A stretch of 32,879 nt of DNA from Phycisphaerales bacterium (GTDB lineage Bacteria; Planctomycetota; Phycisphaerae; Phycisphaerales; UBA1924), in contig JALHOJ010000014.1 in NCBI GenBank assembly GCA_022843045.1, positions 1 through 32,879 of the forward strand, read 5' to 3'. Of the stretch, positions 10,263-18,421 are shown piece after piece. The notes beneath the pieces were generated by a model. It saw only the letters and a program-made list of their open reading frames with translations. It ran no database searches and was not told the origin of the DNA. The position numbers and the translations under genes were made by a program. Numbering within the stretch: position 1 is the first letter of the stretch; the number at the start of each line of letters is the position of its first letter.

Positions 10263-11609
10263 TCAGATGAACTTGGTCTTGCCAGGGATGGCGACTTCGG
10301 GGGTTGGCATGGGGCCAAACGCGAGCGTGGCGGGGACGAGTTCTTCCTTGCTGTTGAGTGCCTGCTCCCACGAAATCGTCTGGCCGGTATACGCGGCCAT
10401 GCGGGCCATGATGGCCATAAGGCACGAATTCGCGCTGCGCTCGCCATCGTTGATGGGTGCGCCCGCGCGGATGCTTCGGAAGAGCTCGTCGTGTTCCAAT
10501 TGGTACATCTGGCTGGCTTCTTCGGGGGTGCCGGTGCCTTTCCAGGTGACGCTCCCGGCGTGATCGCGGAACTCGTACGTCGGAGCCCAGCCGTTGATGG
10601 TGGCGCGGCCTTGAGCGCCTTCGATGTAGTCGGTATTGTCGCTGGGGCAGCCGTCGATCTGGCGGGTGGTGTGGTGGGCGCGGCGACCATCGGCGTACTC
10701 AAAGGTGGCGGCGAAGTGGTCGAAGACGTTGCCGTGTTCGGGGCCGCTGCGGGCGGCGCGGCCGCCAAGGCAGATGACCTTGGTGGGAATCGCGTCGTTC
10801 ATCGCCCAGGCGAGGCGATCAATGGAGTGGACGGCTTGCTCGACGATGTGGTCACCGCTGATCCAGGTGAAGTGCCACCAGTTGCGCATCTGGAACTCCA
10901 TGTCGGACCACTCGGGCTTGCGGGGCCGCTTGGAGAGGGTGCTGGTGAGGTAGGTGGTGTGGACGTTGGTGACGCTGCCGATGCCGCCGGAATGCAGGTG
11001 TTGGTACGCCGCCTTCATGCCTGGGTTGTGCCTCCAGCAGAAGCCCACGAGCAAGGCAAGGTTCTTCTCTTTCGCGGCTTTCGCGCTCGCCAGCACACTG
11101 CGGATGCCCGGGCCATCCACGGCGAGGGGCTTTTCGGCGAAGACGTGCTTGCCCGCGGCGATGGCGGCAGCGAGTTGCATCGGGCGGAAGGCGGGGTAGC
11201 CGCAGATCAAGACGACGTCGACGCCGGCGTCGATCACCTTCTGGTAGGAATCAAAGCCGGTGAAGCGGCGCTCGGCGGGCACGTCGACGCGTGCGGGGGC
11301 CTGGTCGGCGAGTTCTTCTGTGATACCGGCGAGCGAGGTGTCGAGGCGATCAGCGAAGACGTCGCCCATGGCGACGAGTTTGGTGTCGGGGTCGGCGCGG
11401 AGGGCTTGGACGGCGGCGCCGCTGCCGCGTCCGCCGCAGCCGATGAGGCCGATACGGATGGTGCCTTTGAAAGGCGTGCCTGTTTGCTGCTCGCGCGGGG
11501 CGGCGAGGGCGTGGCGGGCGGCGAGGATCGGAGCGAGCGCAGAAAGAGCGGCGGCACCGGGGAGGGCGGAAGCAGCGGCTTTCACGAAGGAGCGACGATC
11601 AAGGGGCAT
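10263..11609 (-). CDS. Tat-exported Gfo/Idh/MocA-family oxidoreductase (paralogue)
   Basis: A 448-residue protein. The start was set at 11609 because MPLDRRSFVKAAASALPGAA is a textbook twin-arginine signal; the frame is open further upstream but without signal-like sequence. The Rossmann motif IRIGLIGCGGRGSG, the EKPLAVDG block and WSDMEFQMRNWWHFTWISGDHIVEQAVHSID follow in the usual order, with the catalytic H-x-x-D pair intact. It is 24 bases upstream of the second oxidoreductase on the same strand and probably co-transcribed with it. The expected role is NAD(P)-dependent oxidation or reduction of a sugar or polyol outside the cytoplasm. Confidence 0.9.
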   Translation of the reverse strand: MPLDRRSFVKAAASALPGAAALSALAPILAARHALAAPREQQTGTPFKGTIRIGLIGCGGRGSGAAVQALRADPDTKLVAMGDVFADRLDTSLAGITEELADQAPARVDVPAERRFTGFDSYQKVIDAGVDVVLICGYPAFRPMQLAAAIAAGKHVFAEKPLAVDGPGIRSVLASAKAAKEKNLALLVGFCWRHNPGMKAAYQHLHSGGIGSVTNVHTTYLTSTLSKRPRKPEWSDMEFQMRNWWHFTWISGDHIVEQAVHSIDRLAWAMNDAIPTKVICLGGRAARSGPEHGNVFDHFAATFEYADGRRAHHTTRQIDGCPSDNTDYIEGAQGRATINGWAPTYEFRDHAGSVTWKGTGTPEEASQMYQLEHDELFRSIRAGAPINDGERSANSCLMAIMARMAAYTGQTISWEQALNSKEELVPATLAFGPMPTPEVAIPGKTKFI

Positions 11610-11661
11610 GGTTTTCTCGGTTTGGGTACCCCCTCGCTCCGCGAGGGGCGAACACGGGCAA

Positions 11662-12609
11662 TCACTCGACTTCACAGACGACTCGAAATCCAACAAACGG
11701 GCCATCCGCGAGCCACCACTTGCTCTTGGGAATCTGCGGATCACTCGCATTCCACGCGCGGTTGTTGGGCTCGCGGTACGTGATGTTCACTTTATCGGGA
11801 CCGTCGCGATACGACCCGCCGCGCGTCACGCCCGTTCCATCAGGGGCGACGCACCACTCTTGCACATTGCCCAGCATGTCGTGCAGCCCCCACGCGTTGG
11901 GCTGCTTGGTGGCCACGCGCTGGGGCGCGCCGTTGCTGTTCTCGGCGAACCACGCGACTTCTTCGAGATTCTCAGGCTGGAACTGCGAAGCGCCTCCGGA
12001 TGCCGCATGCTGCCACTCCGCTTCGGTGGGCAGCCGGAACCTGCGTTTGGACTTGGTGGATTCGTGCGTCATCAACCATGCGCAGAACTGCTGGGCGTTC
12101 TGAAACGACATCGTGATCGCCGCGAAGCCCTCATGTCCAAAACCACGGTCGGGCGGGAGGTAAGGCTTACTTGGCCGCGTCACGGCGTCGGGTCCGCCGG
12201 GCGGCGTTTGGCCCCTCTCTTCATCCATTCGAAAGATATACGCGTCGGCGGCTTCCCAGGTGAGTTCGGTGGTGGCGATGTAGAAAGGCTTGATGGAGCC
12301 GTCGGCGGAGCCTGGGATGAGGCGGAGTTCGAAGCGGTATGCCGCGCCGGGGATGTCTTGCCAGAGGGTGGTAGGGTGCAGTGACGTCGTGGCAACTGGC
12401 GGCGCGGCGTCAAGGGCGGCGGGTGGCGTTGTGACAGCGGCCGAGGCCGCGTCCGTTTGCTGTGCGGGTTTGCTGTGGTCGGGCATCGGTGCGCCGGGCC
12501 CGGCGCTGCATCCGCCGAACATTGCGATGCAACCGGCGGTTAGAGCCAGCCAAAGTCCAACCTTGCCGGTGGCCAAGTGAGCGAGAGAGCAAGCGAATGA
12601 TCCGATCAT
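11662..12609 (-). CDS. FGE/SUMF1-domain lipoprotein without the catalytic cysteines
   Basis: A 315-residue protein from ATG 12609. A hydrophobic signal ends in a lipobox-like FGGC (Cys at about 34), so it is probably a lipoprotein. An Ala/Pro/Thr linker precedes the SUMF1/formylglycine-generating-enzyme fold: FYIATTELTWEAADAYI, ITMSFQNAQQFCAWL, RFRLPTEAEWQHAASGG, WGLHDMLGNVQEWC, VTRGGSY and a final FVGFRVVCE. In true FGE the segment after GGS-[WY] contains the Cys pair that oxidises sulfatases; here it reads RDGPDKVNITYR with no Cys. It is therefore probably a binding or structural member of the family. An upstream in-frame ATG at 12669 with a more basic N-terminus is an alternative. Its start overlaps the divergent ApbE frame. 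Confidence 0.85.
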   Translation of the reverse strand: MIGSFACSLAHLATGKVGLWLALTAGCIAMFGGCSAGPGAPMPDHSKPAQQTDAASAAVTTPPAALDAAPPVATTSLHPTTLWQDIPGAAYRFELRLIPGSADGSIKPFYIATTELTWEAADAYIFRMDEERGQTPPGGPDAVTRPSKPYLPPDRGFGHEGFAAITMSFQNAQQFCAWLMTHESTKSKRRFRLPTEAEWQHAASGGASQFQPENLEEVAWFAENSNGAPQRVATKQPNAWGLHDMLGNVQEWCVAPDGTGVTRGGSYRDGPDKVNITYREPNNRAWNASDPQIPKSKWWLADGPFVGFRVVCEVE

Positions 12610-12667
12610 GATCCTGCACGCCGCCTTTCGATGGAGGACTCGTCGACCGCTACGGTTGCGGCGAGGC

Positions 12668-13687
12668 ATGATACCGGGGTTGTCCAGACCCCTGTTGGTC
12701 GCGGCGGTGCTGGTGGGTTTGCCCGTGTGGAGTGGTGGGTGCGGCGCGGGGCGACACGTGGTTGAAGCGCCGAGTTTGCCCGCGTTGCACCGATTCGAGT
12801 ATCGCCGGGTGGTCATGGGAGTCCAGGCCCGAATCGTGCTCGAAGCACCCAGCGAGGAGGCGGCGTTCGACGCGGCGAGCGCGGCGTTTGACCGGCTGGC
12901 GGAACTCAACTCCCGCTTGAGCGACTACCAACAAGGCAGCGAAGTCAATCGGCTTAGCGGAGCGACGGTCCGCGTGCCCCAGCACGTGAGCGACGACCTG
13001 TGGACGGTGCTGGAGGCGGCCAAGGAGGTGCATCGGGCCTCAGGCGGTGCGTTCGATATCACCGTCGGGCACGCGACGCGGCTTTGGCGGGCGGCCCGAG
13101 CGTCCGGGCAGCCTGGCGATCCTGCCGCGCTCGCCCATGCTCGCGCCCGCATCGACATGCACGGCATCACGCTCGATCCGAGCACGCGCAGCGTCACCCT
13201 CACGCGAAGCGATCTCGCGCTCGACCTGGGCGGCATCGCGAAGGGTTACGCCGCGCAGCAGGCGGTGAAAACGCTGCGCGAGCGCGGCATCGCTCGCTGT
13301 CTGGTCGCGCTCGCCGGCGACATCGCCCTTGCAGACGCGCCCAGCGGAGAAACCGGCTGGCGGATCGCCATAGAGACTGACAACGACGCGAACGCCGACC
13401 AGGAGATCGTGCTGGCCAATGTCTGTGTATCCACATCCGGCTCCAGCCAGCAGTCTGTCGAGATCGCGGGCGTGCGATACAGCCACATGCTCGACCCGCG
13501 CACCGGGATCGGCACCACGCACACGATCGCCGCCACCGTGATCGGACCCGACGGCGCACGCACCGACGCGCTCGCGACCGCGCTGTGCGTTATGGATCCG
13601 TCCCAGCGAACCGAACTCATCGCGGCGTATCCGCAGTATCGCTTCGTCATCCACGACACCGCGCTCGTGCCGCGATCTTCACGGTGA
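12668..13687 (+). CDS. apbE: FAD:protein FMN transferase (ApbE), lipoprotein
   Basis: A 339-residue protein. A signal peptide with a lipobox-like WSGGC (Cys at about 25) anchors it outside the cytoplasmic membrane. ApbE moves FMN from FAD onto a Ser/Thr of target proteins, for example Nqr/Rnf subunits or other extracytosolic flavoproteins. Family blocks are present: SRLSDYQQGSEVNRL, AFDITVGHATRLW, the flavin-binding LALDLGGIAKGYAAQ, SHMLDPRTG, and TDALATAL with the metal-ligand Asp. The start at 12668 was chosen for the lipoprotein signal; an in-frame ATG at 12608 lies inside the start codon of the divergent gene. No obvious FMN-acceptor protein is encoded nearby. Its end overlaps the convergent phosphoesterase by 9 bases. 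Confidence 0.93.
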   Translation: MIPGLSRPLLVAAVLVGLPVWSGGCGAGRHVVEAPSLPALHRFEYRRVVMGVQARIVLEAPSEEAAFDAASAAFDRLAELNSRLSDYQQGSEVNRLSGATVRVPQHVSDDLWTVLEAAKEVHRASGGAFDITVGHATRLWRAARASGQPGDPAALAHARARIDMHGITLDPSTRSVTLTRSDLALDLGGIAKGYAAQQAVKTLRERGIARCLVALAGDIALADAPSGETGWRIAIETDNDANADQEIVLANVCVSTSGSSQQSVEIAGVRYSHMLDPRTGIGTTHTIAATVIGPDGARTDALATALCVMDPSQRTELIAAYPQYRFVIHDTALVPRSSR

Positions 13688-14266
13688 CTCACGCCGATCG
13701 CGATGATGATCCACGGGTGCGAACCGCTTGCGGACCATGATCGCAGCGATGTCTTCCACACTCAGCGGCGTGAACGCGTTGGCGTCCTCTCCCACGTCCC
13801 AACTCAGCGCGGCGGGATCATCGGGCAACGACCCATGGCTGTGCCCGAAAAGATGCCACGCACCGTGATGAGACTTCTCCCAGACCCGCAAGGCGTAGTG
13901 GCACATCACGATCGTGCGCTCGACTCCCTCATGCTCCACTTCAATCCGCATCAGATCGCGCACATCCTTGAAGAGCCCCGCGAACTTCTCCTTGGGCCGC
14001 CCGTCTTTCGTGCGAGGATCGTGGTTGCCCAGAATGAGCACGACATGCTTGCACAGAATCGCGGCCCGGTATCGGTCGGGATCGCCGGAGCGAAAGCAAA
14101 AGTCCCCAAGGTGGTACAGCGTGTCCTCGGGGCCGACCCGCTGATTGATGGCGTCGAGCAATGCCGCATCCATCGACTCGACCGTCGCAAACGGGCGATT
14201 GCAATGGCGGATGATGTTGGCGTGCCCAAAGTGCGTGTCTGACGTGAAGTAGATAGCCATGGCCAA
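13679..14266 (-). CDS. Metallophosphoesterase
   Basis: A 195-residue protein with all five calcineurin-like motifs: SDTHFGH, HLGDFCF, LGNHD, MCHYAL and FGHSHG. It resembles the short cytoplasmic family often annotated as 'metallophosphoesterase, phage-type or YfcE/MJ0936-like', which acts on phosphomono- or diesters with Mn2+ or similar metals. The substrate is unknown. It lies 27 bases downstream of the pterin dehydratase gene on the same strand, so the two may be co-transcribed. The start could also be the in-frame ATG at 14260. Confidence 0.88.
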   Translation of the reverse strand: MAMAIYFTSDTHFGHANIIRHCNRPFATVESMDAALLDAINQRVGPEDTLYHLGDFCFRSGDPDRYRAAILCKHVVLILGNHDPRTKDGRPKEKFAGLFKDVRDLMRIEVEHEGVERTIVMCHYALRVWEKSHHGAWHLFGHSHGSLPDDPAALSWDVGEDANAFTPLSVEDIAAIMVRKRFAPVDHHRDRRESP

Positions 14267-14293
14267 ACTCGTGAAGAGGCCACGCGCCAGGCG

Positions 14294-14623
14294 TCAGCCC
14301 GCGGCCTTGTCCTTGGGCCGCTTCGCCGGCGCGGGCTGGAGCTTCTTCGCAATATCGTCGTACTTCGCCGCCGCGCCGGTGTCCTTGTCTGTGATGCCGT
14401 TGGCGTCGTGGGTGCTCAGGGTCGTCGTGACGCGGTTATAGCGGATCAGAATGTCAGGGTGGTGCTGATCGGCCTCGGCAAGGGCGGCAACGGCGTCGAC
14501 GAACTTCATCGAGGTGACAAAGTCGGAGAACTGGTAGGTGCGCTGGATCGCTTCGCCCACCTGCGACCATTCCTTGAGCTTCTTCATCGCGCTGTCGACC
14601 TGGCCTTGGGTCAGCTTCTGCAT
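14294..14623 (-). CDS. phhB: Pterin-4a-carbinolamine dehydratase
   Basis: A 109-residue protein from ATG 14623. The active-site block ADQHHPDILIRYNRVTTTLS, then THDANGITDKD, matches the PCD/DCoH family (acidic residue, HHP, later T-H). It dehydrates 4a-hydroxytetrahydrobiopterin during pterin recycling for aromatic amino acid hydroxylases; many bacteria keep it without a hydroxylase, where the role is unclear. No hydroxylase gene is in the window. The C-terminus has an added basic tail (PAPAKRPKDKAAG). The frame runs open well upstream through the antisense of tRNA-Lys, but family length fixes the start. Confidence 0.9.
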   Translation of the reverse strand: MQKLTQGQVDSAMKKLKEWSQVGEAIQRTYQFSDFVTSMKFVDAVAALAEADQHHPDILIRYNRVTTTLSTHDANGITDKDTGAAAKYDDIAKKLQPAPAKRPKDKAAG

Positions 14624-14773
14624 GGGCGGAGCGTAGGTGGCAGGGCGGGCGGTGCGGGAAACGCAAGAGTGCGGGAACCAGTCCCGACACGGGCCACGGC
14701 CGCATCCCGCCGCTATAATCGCACGAATGCACCGAAGCGTCAGCGTTTGGATTGACCTTTCGTTTGGCGCGAC

Positions 14774-14846
14774 GAGGGCGTAGCTCAGTCGGTAGAGCAA
14801 CGGACTTTTAATCCGTGGGTCGTGGGTTCGAGTCCCACCGCCCTCA
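14774..14846 (+). tRNA. tRNA-Lys (anticodon TTT)
   Basis: A complete 73-base cloverleaf. The acceptor GAGGGCG pairs perfectly with CGCCCTC, the D-stem is GCTC/GAGC, the anticodon stem ACGGA/TCCGT has loop CTTTTAA (anticodon TTT at 14807-14809), and the T-stem GTGGG/CCCAC has loop TTCGAGT. The discriminator is A and no CCA is encoded. Confidence 0.96.
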
Positions 14847-14929
14847 TTCCCGCGTTCGCGTCGCGGGCCTGAGGTTGGTCGTGTGTCGGTTGGCGCTCTG
14901 GTCGCCATGGTCCTGATGGTCGTGATGGA

Positions 14930-17900
14930 GTGGAGAGAGGCTTGCCCCAAGCGCTGCATGCAACCTGGTCGGGCGGAATGATGCACCTGTGGGCCGAGGA
15001 CGCAGCGCTGTTCGCGTCGGCGAGCCAGGCAAGCGTTGAGGCGCGGGCTGGCGCGTTGGTTGGCGCGGGGGCGGGTGGCGATGCAGGCGGTGGGGTGGTC
15101 GCGATGCCGCGAGTGACTGGCCCGCATCCGTTCGCCAGCAACACATTTGAGTTGGCGTCTCTGCCCAGCGGACTGCGCGAAGCAATCATGAACGCGCCCG
15201 CTGCGCTGGTGCGACTCACGCTGCCCGCGCGGACAGGACTTCCCGTCGCCAGCCCCACGCTCGAACTTGCCGGCGCGCTCGCGGGCAGCCGGATGCGTGA
15301 CGCCTTGATGAATCAAGACGGCGACGCCGAACCGGACGTCGACTTCGAAGACCCGACGATCGCGCTCGCTGATCAGCCCGTAGAGGAGGCGTTGGACGAT
15401 GCGCCGCCAGCGGATGTCTCGCCTGTTTCGCTCGCGTCCTTCGACGTGCCGACCCGCACGCTCGAGCCGGGCCAGGCCCTTGAACTGCTGCCCTTGCTCG
15501 CCGATGCGCTCGCGGAGCAAGCCGACACCGACGGTCCCGGGACCGACGACGACGCGACCGTGCGTGCGTCGGGCGATCTTGAATACTGGGCCCTTGCGGC
15601 TCGCTTTGCCCGGTTCATTCTTGCGCAGCAGCGATTCGTGCCCATGCTCGTGCAGGTTGTCACGGGTGAATTGCGCGGCGCATGGCGGCCTTGGCTGTCG
15701 GACGAAGCCCTCGCGAAGCGTGCGACGCTGCTCGTGAGCGCGATGCCCACTATCGCCCGCTCACCCGAAGACGCCCACGATCACGACGCGTGGGCGATCA
15801 CCGAGGACTGCATCGCCTCGATGGTGGACGCCGCGTGCCGGCGCGTGCTGATTGCTGACAGTTTCGGCGACGCGCTTGACAACCAGGACCCCGCCAAGGA
15901 CCCGCACGTCGCGCTGCTCTCTGGCCTGCTCCAATCCGCGGCGGACATCCAAGGCCCGCTTGCCATCCGCCAAGACCTCGTGAAGCGCGTCCGCACCTGG
16001 ATCAGCGGCCTTGAGGAACGCGGCGTCTCCGCTGCGTGGCGCTTGCTTGTCCGCTTGAATGAGCCGGACGTCGCCGGCCTCGCGCCCGATGCGGCGCCCG
16101 ATCCCAACAAGGAAGCCTGGACGCTGTCGTTCCACCTGCAGAGCGTCGACAGCACCTCGCTGATCGTCGATGGCAGCGACATCTGGCTCCTCAAGGGCGA
16201 TTCCGCAACCATCATGGGTCGGCGGATGGACCAGCCGCAGGAATTGCTGCTCAAGGAACTGGGCCGGGCCGCCCGCTTCTATCGCCGCCTTGAGATCGCG
16301 TTGCAAGACAGCGAGCCCGAAGCGATCAAGCTCAGCACGCGCCAGGCGTATGAGTTCCTCCGCGAAGTGCGGCCGATTCTGATCGAGCAGGGTTTCGGTG
16401 CCGAGGCCCCAGCGTGGTGGGACTCGCCCGCCGCACGCGTGGGCGCCAAGCTCAAGCTCGAAAGCCAGGAAGGCTTCGACCCGCGCCTCGCCGGCGGCCA
16501 GACCAACGCCGCCAAGCCGCAACTGGGCCTCGCCACCCTCGTCAATTACAAGTGGGAAATCAGCGTTGGCGACATGACGATCTCGCTGGAGGAGTTTGAG
16601 AAACTCGCCGCGAAGCGCACGCCCCTCGTCCGCGTCAACGGCCGCTGGGTTGAGATTCGCCCCGAGGACGTCCACGCCGCCATCAAGTTCATCCGCGACA
16701 ACCCGGGCGGGCAGATTCGCCTTTCGGAAGCCATGCGTCTGGCCTATTCGATGGACGTCGCGCAAACCGGCGTCCCCGTCGTGGGCCTCGAAGCCACCGG
16801 CTGGCTTGCCGGGTTCATGAACAGCGAAGCCGCCACCAAGCAGCTCGAAATGCTGCCCCCGCCCAAGCTCTTCCGCGGGACGCTGCGTCCGTACCAGTCC
16901 CGAGGCGTGAGCTGGATGATGTTCCAGGAGCGCCTGGGCTTTGGGATCTGCCTCGCCGACGACATGGGTCTGGGCAAGACGGTGCAGTTGCTCGCGCTGC
17001 TCGCGTATGAAAGAGAAGGGCAAGACGAGAGCGCGGAAGCCGCCAAATTGCGCAGCGATGAAGTGATCGCCGCGAACTCGGAGGGCAAGCAAGCATCATC
17101 GCTGAGCGTCCTCCCCACGCTGCTGCTCGTGCCGATGTCCGTTGTCGGCAACTGGCTGCACGAAACCCGCCGCTTCTGCCCGCACCTGCGCGTGCTGGTC
17201 CATCATGGCCCGACTCGCAAGACCGGCGACGCATTCCTCGACGTCGCGGGCGAGACGGACCTTGTCATCACGACGTACGCCCTTGCACATCGCGACCGCG
17301 AGACTCTCGCGCGCGTGAAGTGGGGCCGCGTCGTTCTCGACGAAGCCCAGTACATCAAGAACCCCACCAGCAAGCAGGCTCAGGCCGCGCGACTGTTCGA
17401 AGCGGACCACAGAATCGCTCTCACGGGCACGCCCGTCGAGAACCGCCTCGCCGAGCTCTGGTCCATCATGGACTTCCTGAACCCAGGCTACCTGGGCGGC
17501 GCGTCGAGCTTCCGCACCCGATTCTCCCTCGCCATCGAGCGCTACCACGACAAGGCCAAGGGCGAGCAGCTGCGCTCCCTCATCCGCCCCTTCATCTTGC
17601 GCCGCCTCAAGAGCGACCCCACCGTCGTCGCCGACCTCCCCGCCAAGCTCGAGAGCAAGGAGTTCAGCCACCTCACCAGCGAGCAAGCGGCCCAGTACGA
17701 ATCCTGCGTCAAGCGCATGCTCAGCGAGGTCGATGCCGCCGAGGGCATTCAGCGCCGCGGGCTGGTCCTCTCTGCGCTTATCAAGCTCAAGCAGATCTGC
17801 AACCACCCGGGCCAAGCCAACAAGGACTGGGAGACGGGCGCGGCGGGCGGCAAGGCTCCGGACCCCACGCGCAGCGGCAAGTGCATCCGCCTGCTCGAAA

Positions 17901-18421
17901 TGCTCGACGAGATCATCGCCGAGGGCGACCACTGCCTCCTCTTCACCCAGTTCCGCCAGATGGGCCACATGCTCGACCTGATGATCCGCCACAAGTTTGG
18001 CAAGGAAGTGCTGTTCATCCACGGCGGCACCCCGATGGCGAAGCGCCAGCAGATGATCGACACTTTCCAGAAGGGCGACGGCTCGCACCCGGTGATGCTG
18101 CTGAGCCTCCGCGCGGGCGGCGTTGGCTTGAATCTGACCGCAGCGACGCACGTCTTCCACTTTGACCGCTGGTGGAACCCTGCCGTCGAGAATCAGGCCA
18201 CCGACCGTGCGTACCGCATTGGCCAGACCCGCACGGTGCAGGTACACAAGTTCGTCGTTCGCGGCACACTCGAAGAACGCATCGACCAGATGATCGAAAG
18301 CAAGACCGAACTTGCCGAGAACATCATCGGGCAGGGCGAACAGTGGCTGAGTGAGCTCTCAACAGACCAGCTCCGCGACATCCTGACGCTCCGCAATGAT
18401 GCGATTGATGATGTCGATTGA
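14930..18421 (+). CDS. SNF2-family DEAD/DEAH-box helicase, HelZ-like
   Basis: A protein of about 1163 residues. The N-terminal ~640 residues include a Gly/Ala-rich segment, an acidic stretch (about residues 124-165) and a region resembling the SNF2-associated domain of bacterial HelZ-like proteins. The ATPase follows: LADDMGLGKTVQ (Walker A, about 675), DEAQYIKN (Walker B, about 803), LTGTPVENRL, HGGTPMAKRQQMID, LLSLRAGGVGLNLTAATHV, and WWNPAVENQATDRAYRIGQ. SNF2 proteins are ATP-driven dsDNA translocases that remodel nucleoprotein. A SWIM zinc-finger gene often accompanies HelZ-type genes, but none is seen here. GTG at 14930 starts the frame; the family's usual 'H-x-T-W' start (HATW) lies only 11 residues in. 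Its stop overlaps the queG frame. Confidence 0.9.
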   Translation: MERGLPQALHATWSGGMMHLWAEDAALFASASQASVEARAGALVGAGAGGDAGGGVVAMPRVTGPHPFASNTFELASLPSGLREAIMNAPAALVRLTLPARTGLPVASPTLELAGALAGSRMRDALMNQDGDAEPDVDFEDPTIALADQPVEEALDDAPPADVSPVSLASFDVPTRTLEPGQALELLPLLADALAEQADTDGPGTDDDATVRASGDLEYWALAARFARFILAQQRFVPMLVQVVTGELRGAWRPWLSDEALAKRATLLVSAMPTIARSPEDAHDHDAWAITEDCIASMVDAACRRVLIADSFGDALDNQDPAKDPHVALLSGLLQSAADIQGPLAIRQDLVKRVRTWISGLEERGVSAAWRLLVRLNEPDVAGLAPDAAPDPNKEAWTLSFHLQSVDSTSLIVDGSDIWLLKGDSATIMGRRMDQPQELLLKELGRAARFYRRLEIALQDSEPEAIKLSTRQAYEFLREVRPILIEQGFGAEAPAWWDSPAARVGAKLKLESQEGFDPRLAGGQTNAAKPQLGLATLVNYKWEISVGDMTISLEEFEKLAAKRTPLVRVNGRWVEIRPEDVHAAIKFIRDNPGGQIRLSEAMRLAYSMDVAQTGVPVVGLEATGWLAGFMNSEAATKQLEMLPPPKLFRGTLRPYQSRGVSWMMFQERLGFGICLADDMGLGKTVQLLALLAYEREGQDESAEAAKLRSDEVIAANSEGKQASSLSVLPTLLLVPMSVVGNWLHETRRFCPHLRVLVHHGPTRKTGDAFLDVAGETDLVITTYALAHRDRETLARVKWGRVVLDEAQYIKNPTSKQAQAARLFEADHRIALTGTPVENRLAELWSIMDFLNPGYLGGASSFRTRFSLAIERYHDKAKGEQLRSLIRPFILRRLKSDPTVVADLPAKLESKEFSHLTSEQAAQYESCVKRMLSEVDAAEGIQRRGLVLSALIKLKQICNHPGQANKDWETGAAGGKAPDPTRSGKCIRLLEMLDEIIAEGDHCLLFTQFRQMGHMLDLMIRHKFGKEVLFIHGGTPMAKRQQMIDTFQKGDGSHPVMLLSLRAGGVGLNLTAATHVFHFDRWWNPAVENQATDRAYRIGQTRTVQVHKFVVRGTLEERIDQMIESKTELAENIIGQGEQWLSELSTDQLRDILTLRNDAIDDVD

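Noticed and set aside
10263-11750. Start of the second Gfo/Idh/MocA gene at 11750
   Set aside because: It would place 47 residues before a perfect Tat signal and overlap the end of the FGE-type gene.
15761-18247. Long minus-strand frames opposite the SNF2 helicase
   Set aside because: They are shadows of the helicase, whose motifs are complete on the plus strand.
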